Shown here: piece after piece, positions 8,800 to 17,617 of the stretch | Position numbering within the stretch: the first letter of the stretch is position 1 | Layout of the letters: each line of letters begins with the position of its first letter | Assembly (NCBI RefSeq): GCF_011038845.1 | Contig: NZ_JAAKDW010000008.1 | Location: 1-64,000, forward strand | DNA from: Enterococcus sp. ZJ1622 | GTDB taxonomy: Bacteria; Bacillota; Bacilli; Lactobacillales; Enterococcaceae | Length of the DNA: 64,000 nucleotides | Direction of reading: 5' to 3' | Translations under genes and position numbers: made by a program | The notes under the pieces: generated by a model | Databases searched by the model: none | The model's input: the letters and a program-made list of their open reading frames with translations, nothing else | What the model was told of the DNA's origin: nothing

Positions 8800-9681
8800 A
8801 TGATAAATGGATCGATTGTGGCCTTGATTACACCGATGGATGAGGAAGGAGAGGTCGATTACTTAGGATTAGAAAAGCTGATTGATTTTCAGCTTGAGGA
8901 AAAGACAGATGGCCTGCTCGTTTTAGGGACGACTGGAGAATCACCAACCCTTACAGAAGAAGAGGAAGAGAAGATTCTCCAAATGACTGTAGAAAAAGTG
9001 CAAGGGCGTTTGCCGGTCATTGCAGGAGCTGGTACGAACAATACAAAAGAAACGATCAGAAAAGCGCAACGATTTGCTGAACTTGGTGCAGATGCTTTAT
9101 TAGTGATCACTCCTTATTACAATAAGACAAGCGAAAAAGGATTGCTTGCACATTTCACAGCGATTGCCGACAACGTATCTGTTCCTGTTATTTTGTATAA
9201 CGTCCCTGCAAGAACAGGTATGACGATTCCCATTCCTGTCCTGGAAAAACTGGCGAGCCACCCAATGATCCAAGGGATAAAAGAAGCCTCTGGAGAGATG
9301 GATTATGTCATGGAAGTCGCTCGACTGGTTGATGCGTCCTTCGCGCTTTATAGCGGAAATGACGAGTTGATTGTGCCGATATTGAGCGTTGGCGGAAGTG
9401 GTGTGATCAGTGTCTGGGCAAATCTACAGCCGAAGCTTGTCCATGAATTAGTGCAGGATTTCAGTGAAGGAAGAATCTTGGAGGCCAGAGAAAAACAATT
9501 AGCTGCGTTACCGCTGATCCGGGCTTTATTCAGTGAAACGAATCCTATCCCCATAAAAGCTGCGATGAAGATATCTGACATGCCTTCAGGACCTTTACGA
9601 TTGCCGTTAGTCTCTCTTTCAGAAGAGAAATTGGAGCAATTGACGCAGGTTCTACTGAATGAAGGGGGAGTAGATAGATGA
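8800..9681 (+). CDS. dapA: 4-hydroxy-tetrahydrodipicolinate synthase
   Basis: DapA condenses pyruvate with aspartate semialdehyde. The TIM-barrel protein carries the Schiff-base Lys161 in GIKEASG, the tyrosine in TPYYNK and the VPARTG loop. Three in-frame ATGs lie near the start. I chose 8800 because GGAGGG at 8788-8793 is six bases away, giving 293 aa, the usual length; the ATG at 8794 abuts the ribosome binding site and 8773 lies within dapF. It ends in an ATGA overlap with dapB. Confidence 0.95.
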   Translation: MINGSIVALITPMDEEGEVDYLGLEKLIDFQLEEKTDGLLVLGTTGESPTLTEEEEEKILQMTVEKVQGRLPVIAGAGTNNTKETIRKAQRFAELGADALLVITPYYNKTSEKGLLAHFTAIADNVSVPVILYNVPARTGMTIPIPVLEKLASHPMIQGIKEASGEMDYVMEVARLVDASFALYSGNDELIVPILSVGGSGVISVWANLQPKLVHELVQDFSEGRILEAREKQLAALPLIRALFSETNPIPIKAAMKISDMPSGPLRLPLVSLSEEKLEQLTQVLLNEGGVDR

Positions 9682-10394
9682 AAATCGGGATTATTGGAAA
9701 TGGAAAAATGGGCGCTGAGCTTCAGGACGCTGCTTTGGAGAAAAGACTTGAGGTTACACTTCCTGACACGGTTCTTAGAGAGGAAGACCAGTTGTCTTTT
9801 CCAAGTCAGCCAGATATACTGATCGATTTTTCTCATCCGGACAACTTGGATAAACTCCTATCGTTCAGTTTATCGAACCAGCTGCCTCTCGTTATCGGTA
9901 CGACAGGCTATACGAAAGAGCAGCTGCAAGCGATAAAAGACCACGCGCAGCATGTCCCCGTACTCTACAGTGCCAACTTTTCTTTAGGGATAATGGTCAT
10001 GAATCAGTTAGTAGGCCAAGCTGCAGCGCTTTTGCATAATTGGCAGATCGAATTGATCGAAAAACATCATAGTCAAAAAAAAGATGCACCCTCCGGCACA
10101 GCAGAACAGTTGCTTCATACCATCCAAAATGTAAGAAATCTGCAGCCGATCCATAACTGGCAAGGAAAAAAAAGAGAAGAGGAGCAAATCGGCGTACACA
10201 GTATTCGAGCAGGGTCGTTTCCTGGCGAACATGAAGTCTTATTCGCTGGGCCAGATGAAGTATTTACGATCAAGCACGAAGCTTTTTCCAGCCGGATCTT
10301 TGCGCTAGGCGCTTTACAAGCGGCGAGCTGGCTAAAAGACCAGTCACCAGGTTCCTACAAGCTAGAAGATTTGCTAATCAATGAAGGAGTGTAA
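9678..10394 (+). CDS. dapB: 4-hydroxy-tetrahydrodipicolinate reductase
   Basis: DapB reduces the DapA product with NAD(P)H. The 238-aa protein has a GNGKMG dinucleotide motif at the N-terminus, GTTGY, the paired histidines of the [15 protein letters not shown] active-site segment and the F(G/A)LGALQAA helix near the end. It is shorter than the roughly 265 aa of many homologues, but all active-site elements are present; the N-terminal domain is compact. Its ATG overlaps the dapA stop codon. Confidence 0.94.
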   Translation: MKIGIIGNGKMGAELQDAALEKRLEVTLPDTVLREEDQLSFPSQPDILIDFSHPDNLDKLLSFSLSNQLPLVIGTTGYTKEQLQAIKDHAQHVPVLYSANFSLGIMVMNQLVGQAAALLHNWQIELIEKHHSQKKDAPSGTAEQLLHTIQNVRNLQPIHNWQGKKREEEQIGVHSIRAGSFPGEHEVLFAGPDEVFTIKHEAFSSRIFALGALQAASWLKDQSPGSYKLEDLLINEGV

Positions 10395-10398
10395 AAAA

Positions 10399-11094
10399 AT
10401 GGACGCAGCAGAAATCATTCATTATATCCAGACAGCGACGAAAAAAACACCTGTGAAAGTTTATTTAAATGTGTCAGAGCCGATCCGATTCCCGAACAGC
10501 AAAGTTTTTGGTCACGAAGAGACACTGATCGTTTTTGGTGACTATGAAGACATTGCGCCGGTCCTAAAAGCAGAGGCAGAAAAAATCATCGATGTAGAAA
10601 TTGAAGCTTTCGCTAGAAATAGTGCGGTCCCTATGCTTGATACTACAGCATTGCATGCTCGGATCGAACCGGGTGCAATCATTCGTGAGCAAGTAGTGAT
10701 TGGCGATCATGCTGTCATCATGATGGGCGCAATCATCAACATCGGTGCAGAGATTGGCGAGAATACGATGATCGATATGGGAGCTATTCTCGGAGGAAGA
10801 GCCATTGTCGGGAAAAATTGCCATATCGGTGCCGGTGCAGTTTTAGCGGGGGTCATCGAACCAGCATCAGCAAAACCAGTCGTGATCGAAGACGGTGTAT
10901 TGGTAGGGGCGAATGCGGTGATCGTCGAAGGTGTCCATGTCGGGAAAAACGCGGTGATAGCAGCCGGAGCAGTCGTCTTGGAAGATGTGGAAGAAGAGAC
11001 AGTCGTAGGAGGGATGCCAGCACGCGTATTGAAAATAAGAGATGAACAGACAAAAGAACAGACAGCATTGATTACTGCGCTGCGCGAATTATAG
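10399..11094 (+). CDS. dapH: Tetrahydrodipicolinate N-acetyltransferase
   Basis: This acetyl-CoA enzyme (dapD/dapH nomenclature varies) N-acetylates tetrahydrodipicolinate. The C-terminal two thirds of the 231-aa protein is a left-handed beta-helix of hexapeptide repeats (IxxGAx[18 protein letters not shown]). It shows that the cell uses the acetylase branch, not the succinylase or dehydrogenase branch. I chose the ATG at 10399, ten bases after GAAGGAG; the upstream ATG at 10381 lies in dapB. Confidence 0.95.
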   Translation: MDAAEIIHYIQTATKKTPVKVYLNVSEPIRFPNSKVFGHEETLIVFGDYEDIAPVLKAEAEKIIDVEIEAFARNSAVPMLDTTALHARIEPGAIIREQVVIGDHAVIMMGAIINIGAEIGENTMIDMGAILGGRAIVGKNCHIGAGAVLAGVIEPASAKPVVIEDGVLVGANAVIVEGVHVGKNAVIAAGAVVLEDVEEETVVGGMPARVLKIRDEQTKEQTALITALREL

Positions 11095-11109
11095 AGGAGA
11101 TGGAGAAAA

Positions 11110-12111
11110 ATGCGTGAGATAAATACCTGTATCGTCGGAGCAACCGGATTAGTTGGACAAACGATGCTCAAAGTGTTAGAAGAATATGATTTTCCAGTAG
11201 GACGTTTGAAGTTATTAGCTTCAAAACGTTCAGCTGGCAAGGTTTGTGTATTCAAGGGGAAGAAACACACTGTACAGGAATTGACAGAAACTTCATTTGA
11301 AGGAGATGATTTAGCGCTATTTTCTGCAGGTGCTTCTGTATCCAAAAAGTTTGCGCCAATCGCAAGAAACCAGGGATTAGTTGTCATAGATAACTCCTCG
11401 GCATGGCGAGAAGATACGGATATTCCATTGATCGTTCCAGAGGTCAACTTGGAAGACTCTACATTGAACCGACTGATCGCAAATCCCAATTGTTCCACGA
11501 TCCAAGCAGTGCTTCCTCTTAAAGCGTTGCAGGAAACTTTCGGGCTCAGCCGAGTGAATTATTCGACTTATCAAGCCGTTTCAGGTTCAGGACAAAAAGG
11601 GGTCCAAGATTTATATCGTACGAGACAACATGAATCTCCGCTGCTTTATCCGTATGACATCAGCCAAACCGTGATTCCGGAAATCGATGTCCCTTTAGAA
11701 AACGGGTATACCAAAGAAGAACAGAAAATGATCAACGAGACACGAAAGATTCTTCATCAGCCAGAATTGCCTGTTTCTGCTACCTGTGTACGTGTGCCAA
11801 TCGAAAATGGACACGGAGTCTCGGTGGCAGTTCAGTTGAAAAAAGAATTTACGATCAAAGAAGTTAGAGAATGTCTCAATCAGTTTCCGGGGATCCAGTT
11901 AGAAGATGATCTGGCTGCACATAAATATCCGACAAGTGTCCTAGCCAAAGGCACGGATACGGTGTATGTAGGAAGGATCAGACGAGACAGCTCTTTAGAA
12001 AACGGGTTGCTTTTGTATACGACTGCTGACAATATTCGAAAAGGTGCTGCAGCAAATGCGATCCAGATCGCTTCTGCTTTGTTCCAGCATACGATGGAGG
12101 TGATTCGATGA
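11110..12111 (+). CDS. asd: Aspartate-semialdehyde dehydrogenase
   Basis: Asd reduces aspartyl phosphate to aspartate semialdehyde, the branch point to lysine, threonine and methionine. The 333-aa protein has the GATGLVG nucleotide motif at 10-16, the catalytic Cys128 in NPNCST and the HGVSVAV-type segment with a conserved His near 236. GAGGAGATGG lies just upstream. It overlaps lysC by four bases (ATGA). Confidence 0.96.
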   Translation: MREINTCIVGATGLVGQTMLKVLEEYDFPVGRLKLLASKRSAGKVCVFKGKKHTVQELTETSFEGDDLALFSAGASVSKKFAPIARNQGLVVIDNSSAWREDTDIPLIVPEVNLEDSTLNRLIANPNCSTIQAVLPLKALQETFGLSRVNYSTYQAVSGSGQKGVQDLYRTRQHESPLLYPYDISQTVIPEIDVPLENGYTKEEQKMINETRKILHQPELPVSATCVRVPIENGHGVSVAVQLKKEFTIKEVRECLNQFPGIQLEDDLAAHKYPTSVLAKGTDTVYVGRIRRDSSLENGLLLYTTADNIRKGAAANAIQIASALFQHTMEVIR

Positions 12112-13457
12112 AAGTAGCGAAATTCGGCGGTTCCTCGATGGCGCAGGAAGCACAGTTCAAAAAAGTACGATCAATCATTCTTTCTGATCCGAAACGTCAG
12201 GTGATCGTTGTTTCTGCACTCGGAAAACGAACGCCGGAAGATGATAAAGTGACTGATCTTCTTTATCTGATCTACGCTTATCTTCAGCATCACGTTGACT
12301 GGACTCCTCTTTGGCAGCGAATCTGTACACGTTTTATCCGCGTAAGAGATATGCTGGAACTCACTTTCCCCCTCGAAGAAGAACTAGCGAAGATACAAAA
12401 AAAGCTTGAGAATGAAAAAATGACGAAAGACTATCTGATCAGCAGAGGCGAGTATCTTACAGCTCAGTTGATGGGTGAATATCTCGGTTATTCATTTATC
12501 GATGCAAAAGAACTCATTTTTTTCGACTATGAGGGAAACATTGATTACGAACGGACACAACAAGCAGTCATGCAAGCACAAAAACTGCACAAGACGATGA
12601 TCGTTCCCGGTTTTTACGGAGCGAATCCTGATGGGAAAGAAAAACTGCTTGGTCGAGGGGGCAGCGATATTACAGGCGCTGTTTTAGCAAAATCACTGCA
12701 AGCTGAATCCTATGAAAACTGGACAGATGTTTCCGGCATCATGATGGCTGACCCTCGGATTATCGAGTCACCTAAGATCATTGAGGAGATCTCATTTAGA
12801 GAATTAAGAGAAATGGCCTACATGGGTGCGAATGTCCTCCATGAAGCAGCTGTATTCCCAGTTCAGGAAGCAGATATCCCCATCCAGATTAAGAATACGA
12901 ATGACCCTGCGGCACAGGGAACAATGATCTCAAATCAGGAAGTGGAAAAAGAAAATGGACTTACCGGAATTGCCGGTCGCAAAGACTTTCTTTCTATCAC
13001 ATTATTCAAACGGCATATGTCAGATGAGATCGGATTTATTTGGAAAGCGATGAGTATTTTTGCAAAACACGGCATCTCGATCGAACATATCCCTTCTGGC
13101 ATCGATAACATAGGAGTAGTGGTCTTTGCAGAAGCGATTGCAGATAAGTTGTTCGTGATCACGAAAGAATTGAAAGAAACCCTTGGCGTCGAAGAAATCG
13201 AGGTGATCGAGGACTTAGCGTTAGTTTCGGTAGTCGGCGGCCCGCATAAAGAATTGATCGGATTATCTGGCAAAGTACTGTCGATCTTGAATCAGTTGGG
13301 CATACGTACTTCGATCCTGTCCCAAGGTGCACAAGAACTGAATCTGATCATCGGCATACGAAATGAGGAATACGAGACAGTTGTCAAAGGAATTTATGAA
13401 GGGATGGTGAACCGGCATGCTGGCAGAACATCGAATGGCATTACACCAAATTCCTGA
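12108..13457 (+). CDS. lysC: Aspartokinase
   Basis: The 449-aa kinase phosphorylates aspartate. It opens with KFGGSSMA and contains GRGGSDITG, both typical of aspartokinases, and ends in two ACT-like regulatory domains (about 300-445). At this length it is a single-polypeptide enzyme rather than the alpha/beta type of B. subtilis LysC; its place in this operon suggests feedback by lysine, which the sequence alone cannot prove. The start ATG overlaps the asd stop, and the last 41 bases overlap the next gene. Confidence 0.95.
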   Translation: MKVAKFGGSSMAQEAQFKKVRSIILSDPKRQVIVVSALGKRTPEDDKVTDLLYLIYAYLQHHVDWTPLWQRICTRFIRVRDMLELTFPLEEELAKIQKKLENEKMTKDYLISRGEYLTAQLMGEYLGYSFIDAKELIFFDYEGNIDYERTQQAVMQAQKLHKTMIVPGFYGANPDGKEKLLGRGGSDITGAVLAKSLQAESYENWTDVSGIMMADPRIIESPKIIEEISFRELREMAYMGANVLHEAAVFPVQEADIPIQIKNTNDPAAQGTMISNQEVEKENGLTGIAGRKDFLSITLFKRHMSDEIGFIWKAMSIFAKHGISIEHIPSGIDNIGVVVFAEAIADKLFVITKELKETLGVEEIEVIEDLALVSVVGGPHKELIGLSGKVLSILNQLGIRTSILSQGAQELNLIIGIRNEEYETVVKGIYEGMVNRHAGRTSNGITPNS

Positions 13458-14568
13458 AATCGGGTTTCACGAATTTGAAACAAAAAAATATTTATACGAA
13501 CAAGTAAAAAACAGTGGGGCCATTATCCATGAAATCGGTGAGACTGGTCTATTATTGTACTTTGATAATCAGCAGACAGAGACAATTGCTTTTCGGACTG
13601 ATATCGATGCACTGCCGATCCAAGAAGAGACGAATCTCTCCTTTTCTTCTCGGCATGAAGGATATATGCACGCATGCGGACATGATGGGCACATGGCGAT
13701 GCTTTTAGGACTGACAGATTACATCTCCAAGCATAAAAAGGAGTTAATCTATAATGTTGTTCTGATCTATCAGCCTTCAGAAGAGATCTCAGGCGGAGCG
13801 CAAAGCGTCATTCAGTCAGGGTTACTGGAAACATATGAAGTGAGAGCGATTTTCGGTTTCCATCTTTGGCCAGGGCTGCCTAAAGGAAATGTTTTTTCCC
13901 GACCTGGTCCTTTGATGGCTCAAAGCAGTGAAACAGACATCATCATCAAAGGCAAGTCCGCACATATTGCTTCGAGTGAAAAAGGGGTCGATAGTCTGGA
14001 AGCAGCTGTACGATTTTTGAAGAATGTCTATGATTTTGACCGGCAGTTACCGTCAGAGTGGACTCATCTAATGAAATTTGGCCAAATCCAAGGTGGAACG
14101 ATCCGAAATATTTTAGCCGGAGAAGTTATTGTATCTGGAAGTATCCGTTCTTACAGTTCAGATATGCAAGATTATTTGAAGAGGGGATTAGCACATTTAG
14201 CAGAACAGTTTCACTCTGAAGCTACTATTTCTTTCCGTTATAATGACGGCTATCCAGCTGTGATCAACCATAGAGGATTGTATGCAGCATTGTCGGACTC
14301 AAACAAACTACATGAATTAGATGAACCAGTTCTTCAAGCCGAAGATTTTGGCATATATACGCAACAATATCCATCTGTATTTTTCTTTTTAGGTGTCGGT
14401 GATACACCTGCTTTGCACGATCCGACTTTCGATTTTGACATGGATGTTTTAGAAAATGGAGTAGAATGGTACAAAACAATTCTTTTTACAGAAAATCTTC
14501 TTGAAAAAATCGACAGCAGTTCAAAAGAGGAGCGAGCAAATACTTATGAATTTATCCAATCGATTTAG
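13417..14568 (+). CDS. dapL: N-acetyldiaminopimelate deacetylase (M20 family)
   Basis: This 383-aa metallopeptidase-fold amidohydrolase removes acetate from N-acetyl-LL-DAP. It has the M20 metal motifs RTDIDALPI, HACGHDGHM and PSEEISGGA. Family members also include hippurate and indole-acetyl amino acid hydrolases; the operon position next to dapH and patA decides the assignment (B. subtilis YkuR equivalent). The start lies within the last 41 bases of lysC with GAAGGG about ten bases before the ATG. Confidence 0.9.
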   Translation: MLAEHRMALHQIPEIGFHEFETKKYLYEQVKNSGAIIHEIGETGLLLYFDNQQTETIAFRTDIDALPIQEETNLSFSSRHEGYMHACGHDGHMAMLLGLTDYISKHKKELIYNVVLIYQPSEEISGGAQSVIQSGLLETYEVRAIFGFHLWPGLPKGNVFSRPGPLMAQSSETDIIIKGKSAHIASSEKGVDSLEAAVRFLKNVYDFDRQLPSEWTHLMKFGQIQGGTIRNILAGEVIVSGSIRSYSSDMQDYLKRGLAHLAEQFHSEATISFRYNDGYPAVINHRGLYAALSDSNKLHELDEPVLQAEDFGIYTQQYPSVFFFLGVGDTPALHDPTFDFDMDVLENGVEWYKTILFTENLLEKIDSSSKEERANTYEFIQSI

Positions 14569-15706
14569 TCCCAGACTTTCTAGAATAGAAGTATCGAAAA
14601 TACGTCGTTTCGATCAGCAAATCTCAAGTATCCCGAATATCATCAAATTGACTTTAGGAGAACCGGATTTTCAGACACCAGCACCTGTCAAAGAAGCAGG
14701 GATCGAAGCAATCAAAGCGGACTATTCCCATTACACAGGGATGAGAGGATTAGAACAACTACGTGAAGCAGCCTGTCTGTATCAGAAAAAGCGATACGGA
14801 CTGATCTATGATCCAGAAACAGAAGTCCTGACAACAGTCGGTGCGACAGAAGCCATAGCCGCTTCGTTAATGGCGATCTTAGAAGAAGGGGACAAGGTGT
14901 TGATCCCGGCGCCTGCGTATTCCGGTTATCAGTCGCTGATTGAATTAGCTGGTGCCGAACTGATTTTCCTCGATACTTCTGAGACTGATTTTCTTTGCCA
15001 GCCGGAACAGTTTGAAAAAGCATTTGAACAGTATGGCTCAAAAATAAAAGCTGTGATCCTGAATTATCCTAACAATCCGACAGGCACTGCTCTATCCAGA
15101 GAACAGCTGAAAAAAATCGCTGATGTCCTGAAAAAACAGCCAGTATTTGTGTTAAGTGATGAAGTATACGCGGAGTTGTCCTATACATTCATTCATGCCT
15201 CCATCGCTTCTTACTTACCTGAACAGACGATCGTTGTGAGTGGCTTGTCTAAATCGCATGCGATGACAGGTTGGCGGATCGGGTTTATTTTTGCACAGAA
15301 ACAGCTGATCGACGAAATCGTCAAAGTCCACCAATATCTTGTCACTGCTGCCACAACCATTTCGCAAAAAGCGGCGATTGAAGCTTTGTCAAACATGGAA
15401 GATAGCGAAAAAATGAAAGAACACTATCGTCAACGAAGAGATTACCTGACTGCGCGATTACGTGCTTTAGGATTTGCTGTTTCTCAACCAGATGGTGCCT
15501 TTTATCTGTTTTGCAAGATCCCTGATAAGCTACAAAATGATTCGTGGCAGTTTTGCTTAGACTTAGCAGAAAAAGCCAAAGTCGCTTGTATACCTGGCAT
15601 TGCATTTGGACAAGAAGGAGAAGGGTATATCCGTGTTTCTTATGCCAGCAGTATGGAACAGCTTCAGGAAGCATGTAGCCGGATCGAAGGATTTTTGATG
15701 AAGTGA
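14546..15706 (+). CDS. patA: N-acetyl-LL-diaminopimelate aminotransferase
   Basis: The 386-aa class I/II aminotransferase has the PLP lysine Lys236 in SGLSKSHAMTGWR, NYPNNPTG and a terminal arginine in GYIRVSYA. In this operon it would transaminate N-acetyl-2-amino-6-oxopimelate, the step between dapH and the deacetylase. I placed the start at 14546 (GAGGAG about 13 bases upstream, MNLSNRF); a longer form from 14501 would overlap the previous gene more. With this gene the whole acetylase pathway from aspartate to lysine is present in one transcript. Confidence 0.9.
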   Translation: MNLSNRFSPRLSRIEVSKIRRFDQQISSIPNIIKLTLGEPDFQTPAPVKEAGIEAIKADYSHYTGMRGLEQLREAACLYQKKRYGLIYDPETEVLTTVGATEAIAASLMAILEEGDKVLIPAPAYSGYQSLIELAGAELIFLDTSETDFLCQPEQFEKAFEQYGSKIKAVILNYPNNPTGTALSREQLKKIADVLKKQPVFVLSDEVYAELSYTFIHASIASYLPEQTIVVSGLSKSHAMTGWRIGFIFAQKQLIDEIVKVHQYLVTAATTISQKAAIEALSNMEDSEKMKEHYRQRRDYLTARLRALGFAVSQPDGAFYLFCKIPDKLQNDSWQFCLDLAEKAKVACIPGIAFGQEGEGYIRVSYASSMEQLQEACSRIEGFLMK

Positions 15707-15722
15707 AATATATAGAATAGGG

Positions 15723-15766
15723 AAGAGTCTGGAACGAAAGTAGGTTCCAGGCTCTTTGCGTTTTTT
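15723..15766 (+). terminator. Terminator of the lysine/DAP operon
   Basis: AAGAGTCTGGAAC (15723-15735) pairs with GTTCCAGGCTCTT (15744-15756); a six-T tract follows after GCG. Confidence 0.75.
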
Positions 15767-15770
15767 ACGT

Positions 15771-15808
15771 TCTTACCGCTTGATGCAGAACAGCTTTTTC
15801 ACAACCTC
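15771..15808 (+). repeat. Half copy of the hairpin repeat element
   Basis: The stretch from TCTTACCGCTTGATGC to CACAACCTC resembles the right arms of the three elements at 19074-19428 (compare CTTATTTCTTGAAGC in the third unit) and ends in the same CACAACCTC. No left half with CGGTGTTCC is found, so it looks like a truncated copy. Confidence 0.6.
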
Positions 15809-15927
15809 TTTTCAAAAAATTAAAAACTATTTGTTTTGTTTCGAACATGAAATACAATTTAAGTAATGGCAATCAAGGCTAGTTCCCCACACTTTTTACT
15901 TGGATAATCAGCAGAAAGGAAGGTGCT

Positions 15928-16689
15928 ATGATGTTTTTCCTGTTTCTTATGATTTTTTATTTGTTTCTTTTATGTCTGTGGCTGTTGATAGCAGCTCTTG
16001 CATTCCCTGAGATCACTGTTTATTTGATTATCTTCTCACTTGCGCTATTCAATCCATATAAAGTAGGAGCGTGGCAATCAGAACCTTTTGCTACAGTATA
16101 TACTGCAGCCGAGTACTTTCATCATAGCCTGCCTGAGCTGCATCTTGGCTTGAAGCTTGTGGTCCTTTTGAGTATTCCGTTAATCTATCTGATGCTACTG
16201 AGTCTGATTCGATATAAATCATTCTATCCGCTGCAAGTCATGGGCGTGTTCGTGAATATCCTGACCGTATTTTATTTGATGGAATCTTTTCTTGCATTCG
16301 ATCAGGTTTGGACATTCGTGCTGGCAATCCCAGTATCACTGCTTACTGTCAGTGCGCGAACGCTTGTCTACCAAAAATTGAACGCTTTTTTTTCAATCGA
16401 ATGGCAGTCCTCTCATTTCCGTCGAAGAAAGAAACAGCCAGATCCTGAAGAACCGCAAGAAGAAAGCCAAGAGAAAACAGTTGATGACGAACCTATACAA
16501 GAAGAGGAACCCTTCGATCCTGAAGCTTACTTCCGATTGATCCTCGGTGTCAGCGAAAACGCGACAAAGGAAGAAATCAAGCAAGCCTATCGACAAAAAG
16601 TCATGAGATACCATCCAGATAAAAGTACGGAAGAAAATGCTAAAGAAAAATACGAAGAGATCATCGAAGCTTATCGACATCTCAAGTAA
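15928..16689 (+). CDS. Membrane protein with C-terminal J domain
   Basis: The 253-aa protein starts with two or more hydrophobic segments (about 1-30 and 70-150). A charged acidic linker (about 170-190) follows, then a J domain (about 193-253) with the diagnostic HPD at 229-231 in RYHPDKS. J domains stimulate DnaK ATPase, so this would recruit DnaK to the membrane. It lacks the zinc finger and the client-binding part of true DnaJ. A second ATG follows the first directly; either fits GAAAGGAAGG. Client and pathway are unknown. Confidence 0.85.
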   Translation: MMFFLFLMIFYLFLLCLWLLIAALAFPEITVYLIIFSLALFNPYKVGAWQSEPFATVYTAAEYFHHSLPELHLGLKLVVLLSIPLIYLMLLSLIRYKSFYPLQVMGVFVNILTVFYLMESFLAFDQVWTFVLAIPVSLLTVSARTLVYQKLNAFFSIEWQSSHFRRRKKQPDPEEPQEESQEKTVDDEPIQEEEPFDPEAYFRLILGVSENATKEEIKQAYRQKVMRYHPDKSTEENAKEKYEEIIEAYRHLK

Positions 16690-16799
16690 TGCTCGCTGAT
16701 CAGGTAGCACGAAAGCAGGATCTATGTGCCTTTCTCCCGCCTTTTTTATGGAAACCCGCTATAATTGAGATATAACGAACAAGTGAGGAGAGAAAAAGG

Positions 16800-17468
16800 A
16801 TGTTCTTTACGATAGCGCTCAAATTAGTGTTTGGCTTGATGGGATTGTTACTGGTTGTTCGGTTGTTGGGAAAAAAATCAATGTCTGAAATCACCCCGTT
16901 TGATTTGGTTTACACACTGGTATTAGGCGGGATCCTGGAAGAATCTACTTATGATGACAATGTACATGTAGGACATGTCTTGTTTGCGATCGCGTTATGG
17001 GCGCTCATGATTTTTGGGATCGAAAGGATCGTACAGAAAAATGAAAAGGTCAATCGCTGGGTCAAAGGAGAGCCATCTGTCTTGATCAAAGACGGTGTAT
17101 TGAATATGGCAGAACTTTCCAAAAACCACATCGAAATGGAGCAGCTGCGGGCAATCTTAAGACAGCAAGGCTGCTTTTCTCTTGAAAATGCCAAACATGT
17201 CGTACTAGAAAATGCCGGACAAATGAGTGTATTGAAAAAATCAGAGGATGATAAAGCCTTGTCGATCTTACTGATCGATGAAGGGCAGATCCAATATTCT
17301 GTTCTTCGATCGAATCAATTGGAGGAAAGCTGGTTACGAGAACATCTGAAAAAAGAAGGACATGAAACGGTAGAAGATCTGCTTTATGTGGAATGGTCTG
17401 AAGAAAAAGGCTTTTACAGCGTCACAAAAGATGAAATCCTCCATACTGCTTATCGTATCGATGGTTGA
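16800..17468 (+). CDS. DUF421 (YetF-like) membrane protein
   Basis: The 222-aa protein has two or three N-terminal membrane helices (about 1-25, 38-50 and 58-75) and the family signature RLLGKKSMSEITPFDLV at 21-37. A soluble C-terminal domain holds the GEPSVLIKDG motif near residue 90. DUF421/YetF proteins are widespread in Firmicutes; some contribute to spore or envelope functions in Bacillus, but no role is established here. AGTGAGGAG precedes the ATG and a terminator follows, so it appears monocistronic. Confidence 0.88.
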   Translation: MFFTIALKLVFGLMGLLLVVRLLGKKSMSEITPFDLVYTLVLGGILEESTYDDNVHVGHVLFAIALWALMIFGIERIVQKNEKVNRWVKGEPSVLIKDGVLNMAELSKNHIEMEQLRAILRQQGCFSLENAKHVVLENAGQMSVLKKSEDDKALSILLIDEGQIQYSVLRSNQLEESWLREHLKKEGHETVEDLLYVEWSEEKGFYSVTKDEILHTAYRIDG

Positions 17469-17479
17469 GTAAAGGATCA

Positions 17480-17517
17480 CGGACAGCTTGGTTCAAACCA
17501 GCCTGTCCGTTTTTTTA
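17480..17517 (+). terminator. Terminator after the DUF421 gene
   Basis: CGGACAG (17480-17486) pairs with CTGTCCG (17503-17509), with an inner TGGTT/AACCA extension and an eight-T tract. Confidence 0.9.
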
Positions 17518-17578
17518 TATAAATGAGCAAATGCGTTTCCTTTGATTTATAACAAGGTCAATGGTAAGTTTAAACTGT

Positions 17579-17593
17579 TTAGAATAATTATAA
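17579..17593 (+). promoter_or_regulatory. PerR-like box upstream of the NADH peroxidase gene
   Basis: TTAGAATAATTATAA matches the Bacillus PerR consensus TTATAATNATTATAA at all but one defined position. The left part, TAGAAT, also reads as a -10 hexamer, so binding would block polymerase. It ends 25 bases before the gene's ATG. Confidence 0.55.
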
Positions 17594-17617
17594 ACAATGT
17601 TCGAGGAGGGTTTATCT

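Noticed and set aside
10707-11498. Long minus-strand ORF of 263 codons opposite dapH and asd
   Set aside because: It is antisense to two well-supported enzymes, has a Ser/Thr/Pro-rich shadow composition and no ribosome binding site.
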